A DNA stretch of 64,000 nt from assembly GCA_937891465.1 (NCBI GenBank), contig CALAHF010000104.1, forward strand, positions 1 to 64,000, read 5' to 3'. The notes beneath the pieces are model-generated. The model made no database searches. It saw only the letters and a program-made list of their open reading frames with translations, and had not been told where the DNA came from. The translations under genes and the position numbers were made by a program. This DNA is from an uncultured Verrucomicrobiales bacterium (GTDB lineage: Bacteria > Verrucomicrobiota > Verrucomicrobiia > Verrucomicrobiales > DEV007). Below are positions 44,679 through 53,681 of this stretch, piece by piece; positions within the stretch are counted from its first letter, which is position 1, and each line of letters opens with the position of its first letter.

Positions 44679-46235
44679 TCAGCCTTTGGTTACAGTTTCA
44701 GCAAACGTTCGGGCCAGGTCAGCGATGAATCCGCCTTTGAAGAATAAAAAGACAGAGATCAAAGCAGTGAGACACAATGGAAGCACGCAAGCCAGCGGTG
44801 CTTCTTTGATATTCGCCCAGGAAAATTTGTCTTTCGCGTATTCGCTCGTGGAATCGCTCGAGGGGAAAAAGGCCTGATAAACAATTGGGAAAAAATACGC
44901 GGCATTCAAAATCGTGCTGATGAGGAACGCAACGATCAGAGCAACGTGACTTGGGTGAGGTGAGGATGCGGCTCCCATCACAAGGTGGAATTTCGAAATC
45001 AAACCAATGGTTGGCGGCAATCCGATGACTCCGAGCGATCCGATAAAAAATGCACCCATTGTGAACGGCATCCGTTTACCCAGACCCGCGATTTGCGAAA
45101 TATATTTCTTTCCAGTGGCGACAAAAATCGCGCCGGCGCAGAAGAATAAAGTGATCTTTCCAACGGCGTGAGCCGCGATATGCATCGTTGCGCCCTGAAT
45201 CGAAAGCGTGCTCAGCAGCGCGGCCCCCAGAATAATATAAGAAAGCTGCCCAATGGTGGAAAACGCGAGACGCCGTTTCAAATTGTCCTGCGTAAGAGCA
45301 ATCAGTGAAGAGGTAATCACGGTGAACGCTGCGATCCAGGCAAGGACTTCGGCCGGATTTTGAAACAGCGCCGGATTTTCTCCGCCTGCTTTTTTCAGGA
45401 AATCGATTCCGAAAACGCCGGTCACCACTCGTAAAATGCAGAAGACACCTACCTTCACAACGGCAACGGCGTGAAGCAACGCTGACACAGGTGTTGGCGC
45501 GACCATGGCACCCGGCAACCAAGAGTGAAACGGCATCATGCCCGCCTTGGAAAAACCAAAACAGAGCGCGAGCAGCAAAATCAGCATCGGCCAGTAGCCC
45601 ATCTCCTGATTGGCGAGAATGGCTTCGCCTGCAAAACTGAGATCACCACCGGTTTTCACGGCGACAAAAATTAAGGCAGGCAGCGCGAATCCTACAGACG
45701 TCCCGACAAGGTAAGTGAGATAAGTTCGTCCACCGCCGCGCGCTTCTTTGTCCTGATGATGGGTCACCAACGGCCAGGTTGCGAGCGAGAGCAGCTCATA
45801 GAAAAGATAGAGGGTCAGTAAATTACCGGCAAAGGCGACCCCCAATGTTGCGGACAACGAGATGGCGAAAAACACGAAGAATCGAGTCTGCGAATGCTCT
45901 TTCAAGCCGCGCATATAACCGATCGCGTATAGTGAAGTGAGAATCCACAAGCTCGACGCCACGAACGCAAAGAGCATTCCCAATTCATCGACGTGGAACA
46001 TAATCGGGATATTTATGCCCTCGCCAATCTTCTGAACGAAGGTGTATTCCACGTGCGTTCCGTTTTTCAGAAACTTGAAATAGATCGCCAACACAAATCC
46101 CAGCTTCACAAAACCAGCGAGAAACGTGATCGCTTCCCGCATGAACGGTTCTTTGCGAAAGATCAATAATGCGGGAACGGCCAGCAGCGAAGCAAGGCAG
46201 GCCCAGACTGGAAGCATGCTGGTTTCAACTGTCAT
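44679..46235 (-). CDS. Mrp-type antiporter subunit D-like protein (second)
   Basis: 518 residues from the ATG at 46235 whose first bases overlap the upstream TGA as ATGA. About 14 membrane segments of the NuoN/MrpD type: YLFYELLSLATWPLVTHHQD (the Glu of TM5), the Lys-containing GFSKAGMMPFHSWLPGAMVA and HAVAVVKVGVFCILRVVTG. AFSTIGQLSYIILG and HIAAHAVGKITLFFCAGAIF complete the signature. It is one of three antiporter-like proteins in this operon. Confidence 0.9.
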   Translation of the reverse strand: MTVETSMLPVWACLASLLAVPALLIFRKEPFMREAITFLAGFVKLGFVLAIYFKFLKNGTHVEYTFVQKIGEGINIPIMFHVDELGMLFAFVASSLWILTSLYAIGYMRGLKEHSQTRFFVFFAISLSATLGVAFAGNLLTLYLFYELLSLATWPLVTHHQDKEARGGGRTYLTYLVGTSVGFALPALIFVAVKTGGDLSFAGEAILANQEMGYWPMLILLLALCFGFSKAGMMPFHSWLPGAMVAPTPVSALLHAVAVVKVGVFCILRVVTGVFGIDFLKKAGGENPALFQNPAEVLAWIAAFTVITSSLIALTQDNLKRRLAFSTIGQLSYIILGAALLSTLSIQGATMHIAAHAVGKITLFFCAGAIFVATGKKYISQIAGLGKRMPFTMGAFFIGSLGVIGLPPTIGLISKFHLVMGAASSPHPSHVALIVAFLISTILNAAYFFPIVYQAFFPSSDSTSEYAKDKFSWANIKEAPLACVLPLCLTALISVFLFFKGGFIADLARTFAETVTKG

Positions 46236-47821
46236 GGCTTGATGGTGAGGCGGATCCACTCAACGATTTGTCCGTTATACACACCCAATAAAATGATGAT
46301 AGCAGTCGTGCCGAAAAGTGGAATCAACGAGCGCAGCGGTGCTTCACGTTCCAATAGGGTTAGTTCATCGTTCGTAGAATGATCATCTTTCTCATCGTCG
46401 TGATGTGCGTGATCATGACCTTCAGCCGGTTTGGCTCCGAAAAAGGCGATTTCAAAAATCCGGAAGAACAGCACGACGTTCACCAAGCTGGAGATGATCA
46501 GCGCGATAACGAATTCCCAGTGACCGCCTTCGATGCCGCCACGGATGAGATAGAATTTACTGAAAAATCCGCAGGTCGGTGGGATTCCGATCATGGCAAG
46601 GGCTCCCACGACAAATCCGGTCATGGTCAGAGGCATTTTCTTAAACATTCCCGAAAGATGCTCGATTCGGGTCGCGTTGGCTTTCTTCGCAAAAATTCCA
46701 GCGCAGAGAAACAAGCAAAGCGTCATGAACGCATCAGCCAAAATATGATAGGCCGCGCCGGACATTCCCCAGCGCTCCGGATCACCTAACCATGCGCCGC
46801 CGACCATGTAACCGACTTCGGCGACGATGAGATAGCAGAGCATTTTTTTCAATTCGCGCTGCGCCAAGGCCAGGGTGGATCCGGCGAGAATTGCTATGAC
46901 CGCGAGAATAACGACGGCATCGCTCCACCCAACGTGATCAACGAAAATCCATTCCCATCCGAAAACCGACAGCATCACCCGAATCATGATATAGACCGAA
47001 ATCTTCGTCATCAGCGGCGCTAAAATGCAGCTGCTCGTCGAAGGGCAATAGCTGTAGGCATTCGGAAGCCAGCCGTAGAGTGGGAAAAAGGCCATCTTGA
47101 TCCAGATTCCAACCATGATGAGGATAAACGCCACCATGACCGGCTTGGATCGGCCGATCTCGAAATCATTCGCGGCCAGCACTTCCTGAATGTGCGCCAT
47201 GTTGAGCGATCCCGTTTGGAGATACAAATAGCCGACACCGAGAAGGTAAAACGAAGCCCCCACCGTTCCCATAAGGATGTAGTTGAACGCAGCCATTGTG
47301 CCGCGCCGCTTGCTGCCCATCGCGATCAGCGCATAACTGGTCAGCGACGTAACTTCGACAAGAACGAACAAGTTGAACGCATCTCCCGTGATCGTCATTC
47401 CGAACAAGCCAACGCAGAGCAGCAAATAAAGCGTATAAAACTGAGGCGTTTTTGAAGCCGCCTTTTGATTGACGCGGCGAATGGAAAAAATCGACACAAA
47501 AATCGAGACGATCGCGATGGCCAGCAACAGAAATCCGTTGAGCGTATCGACCCGCAGTTGAATTCCGAATCCTTTGGCGATTTCGACAGGACCGTGGATC
47601 CCTGGAGCCATTTTACCCGGCTCCCAGCCGCCGACAAAATAATCAACAGGACCTGTTTCGAGAACCTGGGTCAGCGTTCCAATGACTGCGGAAAGCGACG
47701 TGAACAACGCGACCAAAACGACCGGCATGCAGACGCGATGATCCCGCGAACCAACCAGCCCGATGATCACTGCACCAAAAAGCGGCGCTAAAACAATGAG
47801 GATGGGAAATTGATCAGACAT
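46232..47821 (-). CDS. mrpD: Mrp antiporter subunit D
   Basis: 529 residues. NuoN/MrpD family with LFVLVEVTSLTSYALIAMGS, IKMAFFPLYGWLPNAYSYCP, LILAPLMTKISVYIMIRV (here written CILAPLMTKISVYIMIRV in the protein), and YHILADAFMTLCLFLCAGIF. These carry the conserved Glu, two Lys and a His typical of proton-pumping subunits. A His/Asp-rich cytoplasmic loop (HDHAHHDDEKDDHSTND) near the C-terminus is unusual. The start overlaps the MrpC stop by eight bases. Confidence 0.92.
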   Translation of the reverse strand: MSDQFPILIVLAPLFGAVIIGLVGSRDHRVCMPVVLVALFTSLSAVIGTLTQVLETGPVDYFVGGWEPGKMAPGIHGPVEIAKGFGIQLRVDTLNGFLLLAIAIVSIFVSIFSIRRVNQKAASKTPQFYTLYLLLCVGLFGMTITGDAFNLFVLVEVTSLTSYALIAMGSKRRGTMAAFNYILMGTVGASFYLLGVGYLYLQTGSLNMAHIQEVLAANDFEIGRSKPVMVAFILIMVGIWIKMAFFPLYGWLPNAYSYCPSTSSCILAPLMTKISVYIMIRVMLSVFGWEWIFVDHVGWSDAVVILAVIAILAGSTLALAQRELKKMLCYLIVAEVGYMVGGAWLGDPERWGMSGAAYHILADAFMTLCLFLCAGIFAKKANATRIEHLSGMFKKMPLTMTGFVVGALAMIGIPPTCGFFSKFYLIRGGIEGGHWEFVIALIISSLVNVVLFFRIFEIAFFGAKPAEGHDHAHHDDEKDDHSTNDELTLLEREAPLRSLIPLFGTTAIIILLGVYNGQIVEWIRLTIKP

Positions 47822-48296
47822 CTGGGGAGGCTGAATCAGCGTTTTTTATTTGCGCGAGAATTTCGTCTTCTTCGAGCGTTCCGAATTCTTTGAAAAGCAT
47901 CTGAACTACAGCCAAAGCAACGCCCAGTGTCGCAACACCAACGACAATAGCCGTCAGCATAAGGACGTGCGGCAGTGGATTGGCGTAATTATCCGGTTCG
48001 ACGATATATTTTTCACCACCGCCTTTTGCGCCATGCTCGCCGTGCTGATCGGCACCGACCACTTCGGCAGATTTAGCTTCAGTATAGGGGTTAACGATAG
48101 GAATTTTCGATCCCTCGCCCTTCACACCGACTGACACATAAAAAAGAATGATCGCTGTTTGGAAAATCGACATCCCGATCAGCTTTTTGATGAGATTGTT
48201 TTTGGCAATCGTAGCCCACAATCCTATCATCATCAGGATCACGTAGACCCAATAATTGAAATATGGCTGGATGTTATCCTGGATGAATTCAAGCAT
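47814..48296 (-). CDS. mrpC: Mrp antiporter subunit C (NuoK-like) with hydrophilic insert
   Basis: 160 residues, against about 110-125 for most MrpC. Three membrane helices: YVILMMIGLWATIAKNNLIK, LIGMSIFQTAIILFYVSVGV and ALMLTAIVVG-like PHVLMLTAIVVGVATLGVAL. Between helices two and three is a hydrophilic insert of about 50 residues with HGEHGAKGGGEKYIVEP, which accounts for the extra length. The conserved Glu of NuoK is not obvious, as in other MrpC. Part of the ten-gene operon. Confidence 0.9.
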   Translation of the reverse strand: MLEFIQDNIQPYFNYWVYVILMMIGLWATIAKNNLIKKLIGMSIFQTAIILFYVSVGVKGEGSKIPIVNPYTEAKSAEVVGADQHGEHGAKGGGEKYIVEPDNYANPLPHVLMLTAIVVGVATLGVALAVVQMLFKEFGTLEEDEILAQIKNADSASPDV

Positions 48297-48302
48297 GTAG
48301 AT

Positions 48303-49115
48303 TTAGAGCCCCTCTTTGAGTTCACCCCGTGAAGAGAGGTTTGCGTAAATGGCGAACATGATCGCCGTGACCGTGAACGCGACACCAATCTCGACGCCCA
48401 ACATTGAATACGACCTCGCCATCTGTTCAGGATGGTCGCTGGAAATCATAAAGACTTTCAGCGCTCCGTAGTCCAGAAAGTTCCTTTCGAAGAACTGACA
48501 AAGCACTCCAAGTCCGGCATAAATCAAGATGCCAACACTGGCGAGCGTCATGAAATTTTTCTCGGAAAACCAATCCAGGGCGGATTTCAAATCGCGCGCA
48601 ATCGCAAGCAGGATAAAACTCGCACCCATGATCACCCCACCTTGGAAACCGCCACCTGGACTGTAGTGTCCATGGGCAATCACGTAGAGCGCAAAAAGCT
48701 GGATGATCGGAATGAGTAATTTGCAGGTCGTTCCGATAATGATCCGCGAATGATCGCCTTCAACAAAAGTGTCGTCTTCCACCGCTCGCATCGGAGGCGT
48801 GTCGCTTCCGTCACCAAATACACGCAAGATTGCAAAAATCGCAAGGCCTGCAGCGAAAACCACCACGGTCTCGAACATCGTATCGTAGCCCCGGTAGTCG
48901 GCAAGGACTGCCGTCACGACATTCGGAACTTTAGTGACTTCGTAGGTTTCGGTCAAAAAATCCTGTGAAACTGCTTTCGAGACTTGCTCGCCACTTTTGA
49001 GCTTGGGTCCTTGGTTGGCAGGTGAATGTGGGTCTCCCCATTCCGGAAAGTCACCCACTCCGAAAAGCAATAACGAACCCGTGAGAGTCACAGCGATGAG
49101 GGCAATCCACTTCAT
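48303..49115 (-). CDS. mrpB: Fused MbhE-like and MrpB subunit
   Basis: 270 residues. The N-terminal part (about 1-105) matches the MbhE module that forms the C-terminus of canonical MrpA: PNVVTAVLADYRGYDTMFET. The rest is an MnhB domain: CKLLIPIIQLFALYVIAHGH, YSPGGGFQGGVIMGASFILL and a final helix YSMLGVEIGVAFTVTAIMF. So this gene carries a piece usually attached to MrpA. It lies four bases after the MbhD-like gene and six before MrpC. Confidence 0.9.
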   Translation of the reverse strand: MKWIALIAVTLTGSLLLFGVGDFPEWGDPHSPANQGPKLKSGEQVSKAVSQDFLTETYEVTKVPNVVTAVLADYRGYDTMFETVVVFAAGLAIFAILRVFGDGSDTPPMRAVEDDTFVEGDHSRIIIGTTCKLLIPIIQLFALYVIAHGHYSPGGGFQGGVIMGASFILLAIARDLKSALDWFSEKNFMTLASVGILIYAGLGVLCQFFERNFLDYGALKVFMISSDHPEQMARSYSMLGVEIGVAFTVTAIMFAIYANLSSRGELKEGL

Positions 49116-49119
49116 ACAA

Positions 49120-49365
49120 TCAATCTGAAGACCTCCGTTTCGTATTATAAACCGTCGCGATTAAGAAAACCGCACTAACGCCGGCCCCAACAGCAGCTTC
49201 GGTAAAAGCCACATCAACGGCACCCATTTCCGCCCATAACAGACAGATCAGGAAACTGTAAATTCCAAACACCATTGAGGCACTTAGTAAATCCTTTACC
49301 TTCAATGAAATTACTGCGGCGACGATCAGGAAAATGAGGAGGATATAATCGAAAATTGGAATCAT
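49120..49365 (-). CDS. MbhD/DUF4040-like antiporter subunit
   Basis: 81 residues with three membrane helices: FDYILLIFLIVAAVISLKV, ASMVFGIYSFLICLLWAEMG and the signature AVDVAFTEAAVGAGVSAVFL. This is the module that is fused to MrpA in Bacillus-type operons but free in archaeal and some bacterial Mrp/Mbh clusters. Its start overlaps the stop of mrpG by four bases (ATGA type), so it is tightly coupled. Confidence 0.9.
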   Translation of the reverse strand: MIPIFDYILLIFLIVAAVISLKVKDLLSASMVFGIYSFLICLLWAEMGAVDVAFTEAAVGAGVSAVFLIATVYNTKRRSSD

Positions 49366-49748
49366 CCCTGGTCCTCCTTCAATGCGTTGTTCGGCTTGTC
49401 TTTCTTCAATACCGGCTCAATCCCGTCCTCCCAACCAGCATCCATCAACGCATGCGTCGAAGTTGGGCTGGTGATCATGATGAAAGCACAAATGGCGAGC
49501 AACTTGAGCATAACCAAGAGCGTTACCCAGTTTTCGGAAATCCACTTTCCTGAAAACTCAAGATCGTGGATCTGAAAAACGGCAAAGCCCAAAATTACAA
49601 GCAAGCTGGAGAGCGTGTCGCCCTTACCCGCAGCATGCATTCGGGTATAAAAATCAGGGAAACGCTGAATTCCCACGGCTGATCCGAGAAAGAAAAGTAA
49701 TCCAAAGCAAATCAGGACCATACTGATGATGACAATCGCGTTCTCCAT
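49362..49748 (-). CDS. mrpG: Mrp antiporter subunit G
   Basis: 128 residues with three membrane helices. MnhG signatures: LICFGLLFFLGSAVGIQRFP, DFYTRMHAAGKGDTLSSLL and the late MITSPTSTHALMDA. The hydrophilic C-terminus is short. It starts two bases after mrpF ends, and its stop overlaps the MbhD-like start. Confidence 0.94.
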   Translation of the reverse strand: MENAIVIISMVLICFGLLFFLGSAVGIQRFPDFYTRMHAAGKGDTLSSLLVILGFAVFQIHDLEFSGKWISENWVTLLVMLKLLAICAFIMITSPTSTHALMDAGWEDGIEPVLKKDKPNNALKEDQG

Positions 49749-49750
49749 GA

Positions 49751-50065
49751 TTATTTGGTTTCCTCCTCCCGGTTGAGTTTACCGGCGGAAGCGGGCATTT
49801 TGTGAAGGAAACGAGACGCAGCAATCGACCCGATAAAGTTCAGCAGCGCATACGCCAAGGCAAAGTCGACGAACATTTCAACCTGCTTGAAAATCGATCC
49901 AATAATCACGAGAAGCACCGCCGTCTTAGTTCCAATCACATTGACCCCGAGAATCCGGTCGATCGCAGTCGGCCCGATCCAAACACGCCACAAAGCCGGC
50001 AACATCATCAAAAAGAGAGCAACTCCAACGAAGTGGGAAAACGTCCCATTAAAGAAATCAACCAT
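49751..50065 (-). CDS. mrpF: Mrp antiporter subunit F
   Basis: 104 residues from the ATG at 50065 (MVDFFNGTFSHFVGVALFLM). The frame is open 21 codons further upstream but this lies inside mrpE. MnhF features: LWRVWIGPTAIDRILGVNVI, the three-helix pattern and FVDFALAYALLNFIGSIAAS. The start overlaps mrpE by eight bases. Confidence 0.93.
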   Translation of the reverse strand: MVDFFNGTFSHFVGVALFLMMLPALWRVWIGPTAIDRILGVNVIGTKTAVLLVIIGSIFKQVEMFVDFALAYALLNFIGSIAASRFLHKMPASAGKLNREEETK

Positions 50066-50600
50066 TGGACTTCCCTCCCTTTGGTTGCGGATTAAAAATT
50101 GCTGAAATGCGGCGCTCCATTTCACCATCGAGCCCTTTTGCCGTGAAATCGGATACGGCGTGGACGTAAAAGGTGTTCCCGAGAATCTTCATCGTAATAG
50201 TTCCCGGTGTCAGCGTGATCGAGTTCGCGAGCAAGAATTTCTCGAAATCGGATTTCAAAGTCGTCTCGTAGCGGATGATCTGAGGTGAAAGCGCCGTTGG
50301 TCCTTGAAAAGCCAACTTCAACAAATGAAGATTCGAGAGCACCACCTGCCACATCAGCCAAACGAAGTATCCAGACATGCGAAAAAATTGGCCAATCCGG
50401 GCTGCAATTCCAATTCTTCGATCAGAAAACAGCAAATCAGCGGACAACCAGGAGACAAACACACAGGAAATCACGCCCAGTGAAAGGTGAAAACCATCAT
50501 TCAGACCTGAAAATATAAACCACGTCGCCATCAATACGCCAAAAATCAGCAGTCGATACCCGATTAAGTGTGGTGATTCGTTTTTGCTCTCAGCCGCCAA
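50058..50600 (-). CDS. mrpE: Mrp antiporter subunit E (first gene of operon)
   Basis: 180 residues. Two to three N-terminal membrane helices (RLLIFGVLMATWFIFSGLND, GVISCVFVSWLSADLLF), then the MnhE cytoplasmic domain: LALAFQGPTALSPQIIRYE-like region, SITLTPGTITMKILGNTFYV and HAVSDFTAKGLDGEMERRIS. It leads the operon mrpE-F-G-mbhD-mbhE/B-C-D-D-small-D. The 195-base gap upstream separates it from a divergent dehydrogenase gene and includes a palindromic repeat. Confidence 0.93.
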   Translation of the reverse strand: MAAESKNESPHLIGYRLLIFGVLMATWFIFSGLNDGFHLSLGVISCVFVSWLSADLLFSDRRIGIAARIGQFFRMSGYFVWLMWQVVLSNLHLLKLAFQGPTALSPQIIRYETTLKSDFEKFLLANSITLTPGTITMKILGNTFYVHAVSDFTAKGLDGEMERRISAIFNPQPKGGKSNG

Positions 50601-50677
50601 AGTAGCAGGTTTGTAAGTGTTCCGAGGACTTCAAAGACGGAATTTTTAGCGTGAGACTTCAGGAAATGCAAGCGTTT

Positions 50678-50720
50678 CGATCTAATACTGTCAGTTCATC
50701 GAACTTACCCTATTGGTTCG
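50678..50720 (+). repeat. Intergenic palindrome family, copy 8
   Basis: CGATCTAATACTGT, loop TTCATCGAAC, arm TTACCCTATTGGTTCG. TACTG on the left recalls the CAGTA loop of other copies. It lies between divergent genes, 75 bases before the dehydrogenase start. Confidence 0.72.
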
Positions 50721-50795
50721 TAATAATCGTAAGGCTTGCAGAATGGCGTGAAACGTCGATTTTTCCCCACACGAAATCCACAGACCAGATCAAAC

Positions 50796-51674
50796 ATGGC
50801 ATCAGATAGTTTAGAAAAAGTGGGAGTCATTGGACTCGGAATCATCGGCAGTCGGGTAGCAGAGCGACTTCGCAGCAGCGATCGTCACGTCTATGTATGG
50901 AGCCGCTCTCCCAAGCCAGTACCCAATTTCCTAAGTTCGCCGGCGGAAATCACCCAGCTGGCGACAGTCATTCAAATTTTTGTCACCAATGGGGAAGCCC
51001 TTCTAGACGTGATCGGTCAACTTGATGGCCGATTAACGAAGAAACACGTCATCATCAATAATTCCACGGTTGATCCGGCGGCCGCCATCAAAGCAGGTGA
51101 ATTGGTGGAGGCTCAGGGCGCTTCCTATTTAGAAGCTCCGTTTACGGGGAGCAAAGAAGCATCGGAGAAGGGGGCACTGGTCTATTACATCGGCGGCAAT
51201 ACAAAAATCCTCGAACGTGTCCGTCCTTTGTTGGAAGTTACGGGGCGTGAGATCATTTACATCGGCAAGGTGGGTGACGCTTCCTTAATCAAAATCGCTA
51301 CCAACATGATTTCCGCCACGACCGTTCAGATTTTGAGCGAAGCGTATGCGTTGACGGTTTCAGCGGGCCTCAATCCTGACAAACTCATCGAAGCATTGGA
51401 GCATAATGGCTGTGCTTCACCACTTACCGGAATGAAACTCCCCGCGATCATCAATCGGGAATACGAACCTCATTTTGCGCTGAAGAATATGTTCAAGGAC
51501 GCTCAATTCGCTCTGAATTTGGCAAATGAATACAAAGTCGATCTCCCGGCCCTTTCGACCACTGCCAGTGTCATGTTCCGGACGATGCAGAAAGGACATG
51601 GCGAAGAAGATTATGCATCGCTCGCATCCAATTATCAGGAGCAACTCGTCGAGGTGGAATACAAGCCGGAATGA
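50796..51674 (+). CDS. NAD(P)-dependent beta-hydroxyacid dehydrogenase (GLYR/HIBADH type)
   Basis: 292 residues from the ATG at 50796 (MASDSLEKVGVIGLG). Rossmann motif VIGLGIIGSRVAERL, substrate motif YLEAPFTGSKEASEKGALV, catalytic Lys in VGDASLIKIATNMISATT, and a C-terminal helical domain with HFALKNMFKDAQFALNLANE. This is the 3-hydroxyisobutyrate/glyoxylate/succinic semialdehyde reductase family; substrate not decidable. It overlaps the next gene by four bases (ATGA), so the pair is coupled. Confidence 0.9.
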   Translation: MASDSLEKVGVIGLGIIGSRVAERLRSSDRHVYVWSRSPKPVPNFLSSPAEITQLATVIQIFVTNGEALLDVIGQLDGRLTKKHVIINNSTVDPAAAIKAGELVEAQGASYLEAPFTGSKEASEKGALVYYIGGNTKILERVRPLLEVTGREIIYIGKVGDASLIKIATNMISATTVQILSEAYALTVSAGLNPDKLIEALEHNGCASPLTGMKLPAIINREYEPHFALKNMFKDAQFALNLANEYKVDLPALSTTASVMFRTMQKGHGEEDYASLASNYQEQLVEVEYKPE

Positions 51675-52477
51675 GCTGGATTGACCTTTCCGCGCGCACC
51701 AAACTGAAGTTGTCCGGCCCTGATCGCGTTCGATTCTTGAACGGACAGGTTTCCAATCAGATCGATCAGGATTTATCGGGGAAAGCCATTCCGGCCTGCG
51801 TTTGCAACCTGAAGGGCAAAATCGAAGCCCTGATTTGGATCACGGAAAAGGATGATGCCCTCTTTATCGATTGCGATGCGGAATTGCGCGAAGAGCTCTT
51901 CACCCGATTAGATCGCTATTTGATCGCGGATGATTGTGAACTCGAAGACATCACGGACGATTTCAAGCTCTTTCATGTCTTGGAAAAGTCAGCCGATGGC
52001 ATCGCTTCCGAGCGCCTGGGTGAACCGGGAAAAGATATTTGGATTTCTTCTTCAGATAAGAATTTCAAGCCTAAGGGCGATCAAATTGGGGCTGACGCAG
52101 TAGAATCGATGCGGATTCAGCGCGGAATTCCTAAATGGGGCCATGAACTTACCGGAGATGAATTGCCTGCGGAGATGGGCCTTGATAAAACGGCGGTGAA
52201 CTTTCACAAAGGTTGCTACCTCGGTCAGGAAATCATTTCCCGCATTGAGAGCGTTGGTCAGGTTAAGCGAACCCTCATTTGCCTGAAAGCCTCTGGTGAC
52301 ACGCCACCCATCGAAGTTGAGGAACCGGTAACCCTTGAAGGTAAAAAGATGGGGAAGATCACCTCCGCGATTCCTGAAGGTTCCGCTACCCTCGGCTTGG
52401 CGCTGGTAAAACGCTCGTTTACAGAAGCAGCTGATGCGGGTAGATTACCAAATGGTTGGGAGATTCAGGAATCCTGA
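51671..52477 (+). CDS. ygfZ: YgfZ-type folate-binding protein
   Basis: 268 residues. Family of tetrahydrofolate-dependent proteins involved in Fe-S enzyme maturation and tRNA modification. N-terminus WIDLSARTKLKLSGPDRVRF with LNGQVSNQI, a central GLDKTAVNFHKGCYLGQEII containing the signature KGCYxGQE, then SRIESVGQVKRTL. The C-terminal beta domain is short. The start is set by the ATGA overlap with the dehydrogenase. The cyclophilin gene follows 50 bases later. Confidence 0.93.
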   Translation: MSWIDLSARTKLKLSGPDRVRFLNGQVSNQIDQDLSGKAIPACVCNLKGKIEALIWITEKDDALFIDCDAELREELFTRLDRYLIADDCELEDITDDFKLFHVLEKSADGIASERLGEPGKDIWISSSDKNFKPKGDQIGADAVESMRIQRGIPKWGHELTGDELPAEMGLDKTAVNFHKGCYLGQEIISRIESVGQVKRTLICLKASGDTPPIEVEEPVTLEGKKMGKITSAIPEGSATLGLALVKRSFTEAADAGRLPNGWEIQES

Positions 52478-52527
52478 ATCAATCAGCCGCGAAACATGGG
52501 ACCTGCCACAACCCCTTTTATAAAAAG

Positions 52528-53421
52528 ATGAAGACACGCAGGAATGGAATGCTCTCAGCACGCGGATGGTTCGCAGCCGCATGGATTTGTGGAGCCATGG
52601 TTTCAACGCTCGAAGCCGCCCCACTGACCAGTCAGGTTGAGATGGTCGTAACCTTTAAAGGCAAAGACCAGTCCATCGTGGTTGAATTGGACGAGGTGAA
52701 CGCCCCCCAAACCTCTCAAAATTTCCGCAAACTCTGCAATAACGGCTTTTATAACGGGACGATTTTTCACCGCGTTATTCCGGGTTACATCGTTCAGGCA
52801 GGAGACCCCCTTTCTAAAGAGCCACTCAAACGGGGAATGTGGGGAACCGGTGGGCCGGGCTACACCCTTCCGGCTGAATTAGGGAAACCTCACCTAAAAG
52901 GGTCTTTGGCAATGGCCCGTCTCAGCGACGCAGTAAATCCAGCCAAAGAATCCAGTGGAAGCCAGTTTTACGTGGCATTGGATAAAATTGAGTCCCTCGA
53001 TGGCGAATACACGGTTTTTGGCAATGTTGTTTCGGGCCTCGAAACACTTGTCGAAATCGGCAATGCGGCGGCCGACAAAAGCAATGTTCCCGTTGATCGA
53101 ATTTTAATCAAAAGCGCGCGAGTGCTTGGGGAAGCTCCAGCAGTCGTTCCCGCGCCAGCCCCGGTTCCTAAGCCCTTGCCTGCTCCGATCACAAAAGTGG
53201 ACACTCCAGCTCCCGCGCCACCGATCCAAAAACCAGCAGCGCCAGCTCCTTCGGAGGGCATTCGCGATATCACACCTCCTTCAAAACCCTCAGAAACTGG
53301 TAATCCTGCACAGCCCGTTGCAGAAAATTGGCCCAAAACTGACGCTCCGGCCAACAAACCAGCATCAAAACCGAAGAAAAGAGAGGGACCCTTCACCAAA
53401 TTCATGAAGCGAATTTGGTAA
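52528..53421 (+). CDS. Exported cyclophilin-type peptidyl-prolyl isomerase with Pro-rich tail
   Basis: 297 residues; ATG at 52528 (MKTRRNGMLSARGWFAAAWI) gives a basic-hydrophobic signal peptide. Cyclophilin domain at about 35-205: FRKLCNNGFYNGTIFHRVIP, GYIVQAGDP, LAMARLSDAVNPAKESSGSQ and FYVALDKIESLDGEYTVFG. Some active-site positions match standard cyclophilins (FHR, GSQFY). A long Ala/Pro-rich tail (about 205-285) ends in a basic cluster KKREGPFTKFMKRIW. It probably acts in the periplasm. The tail may bind peptidoglycan or a partner, which is speculation. Confidence 0.88.
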   Translation: MKTRRNGMLSARGWFAAAWICGAMVSTLEAAPLTSQVEMVVTFKGKDQSIVVELDEVNAPQTSQNFRKLCNNGFYNGTIFHRVIPGYIVQAGDPLSKEPLKRGMWGTGGPGYTLPAELGKPHLKGSLAMARLSDAVNPAKESSGSQFYVALDKIESLDGEYTVFGNVVSGLETLVEIGNAAADKSNVPVDRILIKSARVLGEAPAVVPAPAPVPKPLPAPITKVDTPAPAPPIQKPAAPAPSEGIRDITPPSKPSETGNPAQPVAENWPKTDAPANKPASKPKKREGPFTKFMKRIW

Positions 53422-53493
53422 GCCTCGCCTCGATTACAGCGGCTTACAGTCGTCATCGCGTGACTCAACTCTGAGCGTTTCTGCGAAAAGAAC

Positions 53494-53521
53494 TTGCGCT
53501 TAGTGACACATTCGTTATAAA
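53494..53521 (+). promoter_or_regulatory. Candidate sigma-70 promoter upstream of the first TorF-like gene
   Basis: TTGCGC at 53494-53499 and TATAAA at 53516-53521 with a 16-base spacer. It would give a leader of about 150 bases. The rest of the 260-base gap shows no gene. Confidence 0.5.
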
Positions 53522-53681
53522 AAGAAAGCGTTTCACCCTCAACTGCTTGCGCACCAAACTGTTCGATCAAAGTTCCGATCGCAATGGAGGTGACTTGTCA
53601 TACGAGTTCCGTCTTTCTGGCGGATTGGTGAAGGGCTAAAAACCAAGACCACAAAACTCAATACCAAGGGAAAGTTCTACT

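Noticed and set aside
42476-50600. Respiratory complex I or membrane-bound hydrogenase operon
   Set aside because: NuoL/M/N-like and NuoK-like subunits are present, but all peripheral electron-transfer subunits are missing and the MnhE/F/G/B set identifies Mrp.
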